Assembly: GCA_002167805.1 (NCBI GenBank) | Contig: NHBT01000012.1 | Coordinates: forward strand, 60,469-72,938 | Source: Owenweeksia sp. TMED14 | GTDB lineage: Bacteria > Bacteroidota > Bacteroidia > Flavobacteriales > Schleiferiaceae | Direction: 5' to 3' | DNA: 12,470 nt | Shown: positions 7,618 to 12,470 of the stretch, in pieces | Numbering within the stretch: position 1 is the stretch's first letter | Layout: every line of letters begins with the position of its first letter | Made by a program: the position numbers and the translations under genes | The notes under the pieces: model-generated | What the model was told of the DNA's origin: nothing | What the model saw: only the letters and a program-made list of their open reading frames with translations | Databases searched by the model: none

Positions 7618-8535
7618 TTACCTAGTATACCAAAATAGTCCGTCTTGAGAGCGCCAGATTTTTGTATGAACGCTGCCATTAAATTCAGATTCAAAAAACT
7701 CAGTACCTTTTGGAAGATTTTTCTCATCAAGATTTTCTGGACGTAAAAACCAATGATTATCAATAATAAAAGAATTGGGATGTCTCAGAAGTTTTTCATC
7801 TAATTCCTCAATCTGAATACAATTAACTCTTCCAAAAGCATGAGCCATGGAAATAGTTTTTGGCTTTTTATATAGCGATTCAGGAGTTCCTGATTCTACG
7901 ATACCTCCATCTTGCATAACGTCAATTCGATCCGCCCATTCCAAAGCATCTCGGACATCATGAACAACCATAACTACTGAAGAACCTGATTTACTTTGCC
8001 ACAGTTTTAAAATATCCAATAAATTTCTTTTATGCATTGGATCTAAATGACTAAATGGCTCATCTAAAAGCAAGGCTCCTGGACGAGCAATCAATGCTTG
8101 TCCGATGGCTAATCGTTGTAATTCGCCGCCGGATAAGCCTCCTGCCTTTTCATTTGCTGATGGATTCAAATTCAATTCTTTAATCCATTTTCTCAAGACT
8201 CGATCTTCAGATAACTCTGAGCGTATCCCAGCAAATTCTAGAAGGTTATCTCTTACGGTCTTAAAAGGCATTTGGCCAAAGTCTTGGCGGACCATTTTTA
8301 TTCTGGGGTGCCCAGGAACAAGGGGAACTCGCACATGTCGCCTTTTACCATACCAAACCTTTCCTTCATCGGGAACAACTCTACCTCCCAAAATATTCAA
8401 AAATGTTGATTTACCTGACCCCGAGGGACCCAGAAGAGCAATTATTTCGCCACTATCACACGCCCAACTTGGAATTGAAAGCAAAAATCTTTCGAAACCA
8501 TGTAAGATATTCTCTGAGCGTAATCTAATCGGCAT
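7618..8535 (-). CDS. ABC importer ATP-binding protein (PotA/FbpC-like, substrate unknown)
   Basis: A cytoplasmic ATPase subunit of 305 aa that would power a membrane permease. Complete nucleotide-binding motifs are visible: Walker A GPSGSGKST (36-44), Q-loop Q84 (MVRQDF), signature LSGGELQR (134-141), Walker B ALLLDEP (154-160) with D-loop SHLD, and H-loop H192 (VVHD). The C-terminal roughly 75 residues, with FGRVNCI, WFLRPENL and a final FNGSVH strand, resemble the TOBE regulatory domain of polyamine, ferric-iron or molybdate importers. No permease or binding protein is beside it. It starts 7 nt after lpd on the same strand, so the two are probably cotranscribed. The ATG 8535 start fits. The substrate cannot be told from sequence alone. 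The ATPase call is certain; the importer class is inference. Confidence 0.9.
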   Translation of the reverse strand: MPIRLRSENILHGFERFLLSIPSWACDSGEIIALLGPSGSGKSTFLNILGGRVVPDEGKVWYGKRRHVRVPLVPGHPRIKMVRQDFGQMPFKTVRDNLLEFAGIRSELSEDRVLRKWIKELNLNPSANEKAGGLSGGELQRLAIGQALIARPGALLLDEPFSHLDPMHKRNLLDILKLWQSKSGSSVVMVVHDVRDALEWADRIDVMQDGGIVESGTPESLYKKPKTISMAHAFGRVNCIQIEELDEKLLRHPNSFIIDNHWFLRPENLDEKNLPKGTEFFESEFNGSVHTKIWRSQDGLFWYTR

Positions 8536-8542
8536 AATTTAT

Positions 8543-9928
8543 TTACAAGTGAATAACTTCTCCATAAGCTGATGCTGCAGCTTCCATGATGGCTTCTGAC
8601 ATAGTGGGATGAGGATGAACTGTTTTTAAAAGCTCCATACCAGTTGTCTCTAATTTCCTGATCGCCACAATTTCAGCAATCATTTCAGTTACATTTGCAC
8701 CTATCATATGAGCACCCAATAATTCTCCATATTTCGCATCAAAAATAATCTTCACAAAACCTTCTTTTGCTCCAGCCGCCGAAGCCTTTCCAGATGCACT
8801 AAAAGGAAACTTACCAACTTTTATTTCATACCCAGCTTCTTTGGCTTGTTTTTCAGTCATTCCGACAGAGGCGACCTCCGGAGAGCAATAAGTACATCCC
8901 GGTATGTTATTGTAGTCCAAGGGCTCTGGGTTGTGTCCAGCTATTCCCTCTACACATATAATACCCTCAGCAGATGCAACATGAGCAAGGGCTGGCCCAT
9001 GAACAATATCACCAATCGCATAGTACCCTACAGCAGTCGTTTTGTATAATTTATCAACCAAAACATGGCCTTTTTCTGATTTTATACCAAGAGCCTCTAG
9101 GCCGATATTTTCAAGATTAGTTGCTACGCCTACCGCGCTTAAAACAATATCGCAAGTCATTTTATGCTCACCTTTACCATCTTTGTATGAAACATTACAA
9201 CCTTTTCCAGATGTATCAACTTTTGTTACCTCTGTTGAGGTAAAAACATCAATGCCCTTCTTTTTAAAATTACTTTCTAACGACTTCGAAACATCAGCGT
9301 CTTCATTAGGAATAATGTTCGGCAAGTACTCCATAATGGTGACTTTCGTTCCCATCGCATTATAAAAATATGCGAATTCAACACCAATAGCTCCAGATCC
9401 GACAATTACAATAGACTTTGGTTGTCTAGGAAGAGTCATAGCTTCGCGATAACCTATAATTTTCTTTCCATCTTGTTTTAATGAGGGTAATTCGCGCGAG
9501 CGTCCACCTGTTGCTATAATTATATTTTTTCCGGATAGAATCTTTTTTGAATCTGCTTCTTGTACTTCAACTTTTTTATCAGGTAAAACTTTTCCATATC
9601 CTGTGATTACATCGATCTTATTTTTTTTCATCAAAAAATTAACGCCCTTACTCATCCCTAAAGCAACATCTCGACTTCTATGAATCACTTTGTTAAAGTC
9701 ATGTTTAAACTCCTTAACAGCAATACCATAATCTTCAGCGTGATTTATGTATTCAAACACTTGAGCACTTTTAATCAAGGCTTTAGTGGGAATGCATCCC
9801 CAGTTTAAACAAACACCGCCAAGGCTTTCTTTTTCTACTATGGCAGTCTTCAGACCCAATTGACTTGCGCGAATAGCTGCTACATAGCCACCAGGTCCTG
9901 AACCAATCACAATTACATCATATTCCAT
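8543..9928 (-). CDS. lpd: dihydrolipoyl dehydrogenase (E3)
   Basis: A soluble homodimeric flavoprotein that reoxidises the lipoyl arms of 2-oxoacid dehydrogenases (pyruvate, 2-oxoglutarate, branched-chain) or the glycine cleavage H protein with NAD+. The 461 aa length is typical. Seen are the FAD motif GSGPGG (9-14), the redox disulfide C40/C45 in GGVCLNWGCIP, and the NAD-binding GSGAIG (177-182). A second FAD contact, YAIGDIVHG, lies near 303-311. The C-terminal interface motif VHPHPTMSE has H440 and E445, equivalent to E. coli H444/E449. All catalytic residues are present. The HPHPT tail favours Lpd over mercuric or glutathione reductase. It starts 50 nt after ridA and is followed 7 nt later by the ABC ATPase. 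No E1 or E2 gene is in the window, so which complex it serves is open. Confidence 0.96.
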   Translation of the reverse strand: MEYDVIVIGSGPGGYVAAIRASQLGLKTAIVEKESLGGVCLNWGCIPTKALIKSAQVFEYINHAEDYGIAVKEFKHDFNKVIHRSRDVALGMSKGVNFLMKKNKIDVITGYGKVLPDKKVEVQEADSKKILSGKNIIIATGGRSRELPSLKQDGKKIIGYREAMTLPRQPKSIVIVGSGAIGVEFAYFYNAMGTKVTIMEYLPNIIPNEDADVSKSLESNFKKKGIDVFTSTEVTKVDTSGKGCNVSYKDGKGEHKMTCDIVLSAVGVATNLENIGLEALGIKSEKGHVLVDKLYKTTAVGYYAIGDIVHGPALAHVASAEGIICVEGIAGHNPEPLDYNNIPGCTYCSPEVASVGMTEKQAKEAGYEIKVGKFPFSASGKASAAGAKEGFVKIIFDAKYGELLGAHMIGANVTEMIAEIVAIRKLETTGMELLKTVHPHPTMSEAIMEAAASAYGEVIHL

Positions 9929-9978
9929 TCTTTTACTCTTTTATGTAAGATTCTTATGTTAAAACAAAAAAATTATGC

Positions 9979-10365
9979 TTAATCCAAAGGTAGGTATGCA
10001 ATTGCTGATATTTCTACCCTAACTCCTTTTGGCAATCCAGATACCTCAACTGTTTCTCGAGCGGGAGAAAACTCTCCAAAAACTTGCGAATAATAAGTAT
10101 TTACCTGAGAAAATAAACCCATATCTGACAGGAAAATACTGCATTTTACTACATCCTTGGGAGAAGCTCCTCCGGCATCTAAGACAGAGCACAAGTTTTT
10201 CAATACACACTCAACTTCTTCAGCGATAGTTTTTAATTTTAGTTCGCCTGATTTTCTGTCTAATGCAATTTGTCCGGACACATACAAAAAATCACCCGCT
10301 CTAACCCCCTGGCTATAAGGTCCAATGGCTTCAGGAGAATTTGGGCTTTCAATTATTTTTTTCAT
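9979..10365 (-). CDS. ridA: RidA family 2-iminobutanoate/2-iminopropanoate deaminase
   Basis: A small trimeric cytoplasmic enzyme that hydrolyses reactive enamine/imine intermediates released by PLP enzymes, protecting targets from 2-aminoacrylate. It has 128 aa, the normal length. Seen are the N-terminal AIGPYSQGV (Y17), YVSGQIALD, and the conserved PARETVEVSGLPKGVRVEISAIA tail, with carboxylate-binding R103 and E118 as in the true RidA subgroup. The Arg supports imine-deaminase activity over the Rid2-7 relatives. It diverges from pabA across a 123-nt gap and lies 50 nt upstream of lpd with no evident terminator, so readthrough is likely. The ATG start is clear. Confidence 0.94.
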   Translation of the reverse strand: MKKIIESPNSPEAIGPYSQGVRAGDFLYVSGQIALDRKSGELKLKTIAEEVECVLKNLCSVLDAGGASPKDVVKCSIFLSDMGLFSQVNTYYSQVFGEFSPARETVEVSGLPKGVRVEISAIAYLPLD

Positions 10366-10400
10366 AATAGTATTTTTAATGATTGCAAAATCGCTATTCT

Positions 10401-10445
10401 ATGGACATCCTAAACATTAAAATTAGATACATATCAAATGTCCAT
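10401..10445. repeat. 8-bp inverted repeat between ridA and pabA
   Basis: ATGGACAT (10401-10408) and its exact reverse complement ATGTCCAT (10438-10445) are separated by 29 AT-rich bases. They sit within the 123-nt divergent gap between ridA (start 10365) and pabA (start 10489). It could be a two-half-site operator; chance cannot be excluded for 8 bp. Confidence 0.35.
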
Positions 10446-10477
10446 TGTTCATATTATTTAGTATCCAAATCCTAACT

Positions 10478-10485
10478 TAAATTTG
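10478..10485 (+). promoter_or_regulatory. possible -7 box for pabA
   Basis: TAAATTTG is an exact TAnnTTTG match ending 3 nt before the pabA ATG (10489). If centred near -7 it would give a leaderless mRNA. No TTG lies at 17-23 nt upstream; only TTTA (10457-10460) is near, at 17 nt. Weak evidence in AT-rich sequence. Confidence 0.25.
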
Positions 10486-10488
10486 AAA

Positions 10489-11064
10489 ATGCGCGTTGCC
10501 GTTTTTGATAATAAAGATTCATTCACATTTAATTTGGTTCATAGAATCGAGTCTTATGTTCAAGCCGTTAGAGTTATAAGAAATGACGATCCAAAAGCTC
10601 TCTCAAAATTATCAAATTTTGATGCGTGGATCATATCCCCTGGACCAGGATTACCTGATAAATCTGGTTGCCTAATGGAAGTTATAGATAGTGGCTACGG
10701 TAAAACCCCGATTCTTGGTGTTTGTCTGGGTTTCCAGGCCTTAGCTATTCATAATGGCGGAAAATTAACTCATCTCAAACGACCTCAACATGGAAAAGAA
10801 CACTTGATATTGAAATCAAATCCTGGCTCTAATCTTTTTAAGAACATTAACTTACCTTTTCAAGTGGGGCTGTATCATTCTTGGGCAATAAATCCTAAAA
10901 CAATAAGAGCCTCAAGCATGACCTATTCAAAGTCCGGGATCCTTATGTCAGGTGAATGGGTAAATGAAATGGCCTTCGGCATTCAATTTCATCCCGAAAG
11001 TATTATGACGCCTCATGGAGATTTGATATTAAAAAATTGGATAAATACGATTACTAAAAATTAA
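10489..11064 (+). CDS. pabA: glutamine amidotransferase subunit of aminodeoxychorismate/anthranilate synthase (PabA/TrpG)
   Basis: A class I glutaminase that feeds ammonia to PabB (folate) or TrpE (tryptophan). It has 191 aa, the normal length. Seen are the N-terminal DNKDSFTFNLV (7-17), SPGPGLP (50-56), and the nucleophile C79 in GVCLGFQA. The catalytic pair H168/E170 is in FHPES, followed by TPHG, giving an intact Cys-His-Glu triad. ATG 10489 is preferred to TTG 10483 two codons upstream. It stands alone: no trpE, trpD or pabB is in the window, which favours a PabA role or a subunit shared by both pathways. The choice between PabA and TrpG cannot be settled from this sequence. Its TAA overlaps the stop codon of the convergent lptD. 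Confidence 0.88.
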   Translation: MRVAVFDNKDSFTFNLVHRIESYVQAVRVIRNDDPKALSKLSNFDAWIISPGPGLPDKSGCLMEVIDSGYGKTPILGVCLGFQALAIHNGGKLTHLKRPQHGKEHLILKSNPGSNLFKNINLPFQVGLYHSWAINPKTIRASSMTYSKSGILMSGEWVNEMAFGIQFHPESIMTPHGDLILKNWINTITKN

Positions 11065-12470
11065 TAATCTCCGATCCCTCTTCTCCTATCTAATTTTAAT
11101 GAACTCATCAATGGAGCCTTCACCCCAATACCAATATTATAACTTCGAGCATAACCAAATGGAACCCATCTAATTCGCATCTCCCAACAATGTAATTGCC
11201 TCAGAACGTCAAGGGTTGTATAGGTAAAAGCATTTTCTTGAATATCATAACCACTAGTTACAGCTAAACGCCAATTGGATGTAGGTTCCCATGACCCATC
11301 AAATCTTAAACTTTGAATAGTCGTCATATCTAAACTTCCAGGCCTGTTAGATCGGCGCAGCGAATAACCAACATTAAAAGTCCAAGGAGCAGCCCAATCC
11401 ATATAAGCCATGGGGTCATAATAGTTTGGAAACAAATCCCTTTCTAGTCCAAATTCATTTAAGGGAATTATGGGTCGCCCTGAAGCACTACCACCTCTCA
11501 ATCTTAAATTCATAGAAAATTGGTGAAGAGTTGGGCGCAAAGGACCTTGACCTTCTTTCCAAGCAAAATTCTCGGTTCTTAATCCGAGGCTATCGAGTGA
11601 GTACCAGTCGAAGCTTCCTTGGTAAGAGATTCTAAATTTACTCTTTAAAAATGATGTGCTTGCTCTGACACTGACAGGAGATAAAGGGTTTGAGGTCAGA
11701 GTTGGATTATAATTACTTTGAAGAGTAAAGTCTTCAATGATATTAAATTTCTTTACTGAATTTGAGTCTGAAAAACCAAGCCATTTACCGTCGAGGGTAT
11801 TTCTTAATCTTAAATTCACTCCTCCTTGATTGCCTACCCCAGGTGCCCCGTAGATAAAACCTTGATATTTACTAAATGTTTGAAAGGTTCCAATGCTATC
11901 TACTTGAACAGTTTGAAAAGAATTCCAAATCGGATTTGTGAAATCAGGAGCATATCTCCAACTTAAAGAGGGATACATCACATGCCGAATAGCTTTTAAA
12001 GGACCCTTTTTAAATGAAAATATACCATAAATAGTTGTCGATGCACCAGCACTTAATGCAAAATCACGTGCCGCATAAAACCCATTTAAAGTATCCGTAA
12101 CTAAAGAATTATCTACAGTATCGTAGTTCCTGTTTAAAGCATAAGGATACCAGCGCTCTTGATAGTTTACATTCGGATTTAATGTAATGAACCGAAGTAA
12201 TTTCATATTCGTTCCCAAGTTTGCCTTATGATTCACTCCAGCACGTAATCTATCGGAATTAAAAAATACAGAAGGGGTTTGGATTTCGGAAAGTAAACCC
12301 TGTGTCTCATTTTTCGCTGACATGGAATAAGTCATCCCTATTTTCTCATACCATCGGGCAGCGCCAAATGGATTTTTTCTTGCAAATGGTTGAATACGGC
12401 TCATTCCAATGTTTACCTCAGGGAGGCTTAAAGTAATGGTGCCATTTTGATTATTTTGTCGATGTCTGGC
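11061..12470 (-). CDS. lptD: LPS assembly outer-membrane protein LptD (partial, 5' end outside window)
   Basis: LptD is the outer-membrane beta-barrel that, with the lipoprotein LptE, inserts lipopolysaccharide into the outer leaflet. The last 469 codons are present; the frame is open to the window edge. The first in-frame ATG (12404) is preceded by 22 further sense codons that continue family-like sequence (TITLSLPEVNIGMSRIQPF), so that ATG is internal. Seen are the Bacteroidota LptD features RWYEKIGMTYS, GASTTIYGIF, and KAIRHVMYPSLSWRYAPDF, then alternating beta strands rich in Tyr/Trp/Ser and a C-terminal aromatic (Tyr) as in barrel proteins. The signal peptide and jellyroll domain would be outside. 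Bacteroidota members are usually well over 800 aa. The gene is convergent with pabA, with their stop codons interlocked. The family call is from recognised pattern, not a search. Confidence 0.82.
   Translation of the reverse strand, partial: ARHRQNNQNGTITLSLPEVNIGMSRIQPFARKNPFGAARWYEKIGMTYSMSAKNETQGLLSEIQTPSVFFNSDRLRAGVNHKANLGTNMKLLRFITLNPNVNYQERWYPYALNRNYDTVDNSLVTDTLNGFYAARDFALSAGASTTIYGIFSFKKGPLKAIRHVMYPSLSWRYAPDFTNPIWNSFQTVQVDSIGTFQTFSKYQGFIYGAPGVGNQGGVNLRLRNTLDGKWLGFSDSNSVKKFNIIEDFTLQSNYNPTLTSNPLSPVSVRASTSFLKSKFRISYQGSFDWYSLDSLGLRTENFAWKEGQGPLRPTLHQFSMNLRLRGGSASGRPIIPLNEFGLERDLFPNYYDPMAYMDWAAPWTFNVGYSLRRSNRPGSLDMTTIQSLRFDGSWEPTSNWRLAVTSGYDIQENAFTYTTLDVLRQLHCWEMRIRWVPFGYARSYNIGIGVKAPLMSSLKLDRRRGIGDY

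Noticed and set aside
8105..8572. 155-codon open frame antisense to the ABC ATPase and the lpd end
   Set aside because: Low-complexity Ser/Pro/Arg-rich shadow of a gene with clear motifs; no recognisable domain.
9042..9365. 107-codon open frame antisense to lpd
   Set aside because: Shadow of a well-conserved coding frame; no independent support.
9929..9978. Terminator or promoter in the ridA-lpd gap
   Set aside because: There is a T run on the minus strand but no convincing stem, and no TAnnTTTG box with proper spacing.

Overview
The window is ordinary, tightly packed chromosomal sequence from an AT-rich member of the Bacteroidota, most likely of the Flavobacteriales type. Three things suggest this. 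The last gene is a Bacteroidota-style LptD outer-membrane protein. Matches to the Bacteroidota promoter pattern (TTG / TAnnTTTG) lie in front of genes. Strong Shine-Dalgarno sequences are absent. Assignment below phylum is inference. I see no mobile element, CRISPR array, tRNA, rRNA or horizontally acquired island, and no stretch over 300 bases lacks a gene.

Left part, minus strand (4319 down to 1): a menaquinone operon in the order menI-menF-menD-menB-menA. Spacing is very tight: 7 nt, a TGATG stop/start overlap, 13 nt, then a TTGA stop/start overlap. These genes cover chorismate to isochorismate (MenF), the SEPHCHC step (MenD), ring closure to DHNA-CoA (MenB), CoA removal (the hotdog thioesterase, probably MenI) and prenylation of DHNA (MenA, cut by the window edge). 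menC, menE and a menH function are not in view; they may lie beyond the left edge or elsewhere.

Middle, plus strand (4379-7565): the classic translation operon thrS-infC-rpmI-rplT, closed by a clear hairpin/T-run terminator at 7591-7616. infC has no ATG, GTG or TTG start in its upstream open frame and must start at CTG or ATA. That is the hallmark of IF3 autoregulation. The thrS and menI promoters appear to overlap on opposite strands within about 40 bp.

Right part: on the minus strand, ridA, lpd (dihydrolipoamide dehydrogenase) and an ABC-importer ATPase with no permease beside it. On the plus strand, diverging from ridA, is a pabA/trpG-type glutamine amidotransferase. Its stop codon overlaps that of the convergent, 5'-truncated lptD gene, which runs off the right edge.

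No undescribed system stands out. The best leads are regulatory: the infC non-AUG start, the overlapping divergent promoters with a possibly leaderless menI, the rpmI-rplT spacer with an 18-codon ORF, and the orphan ABC ATPase.
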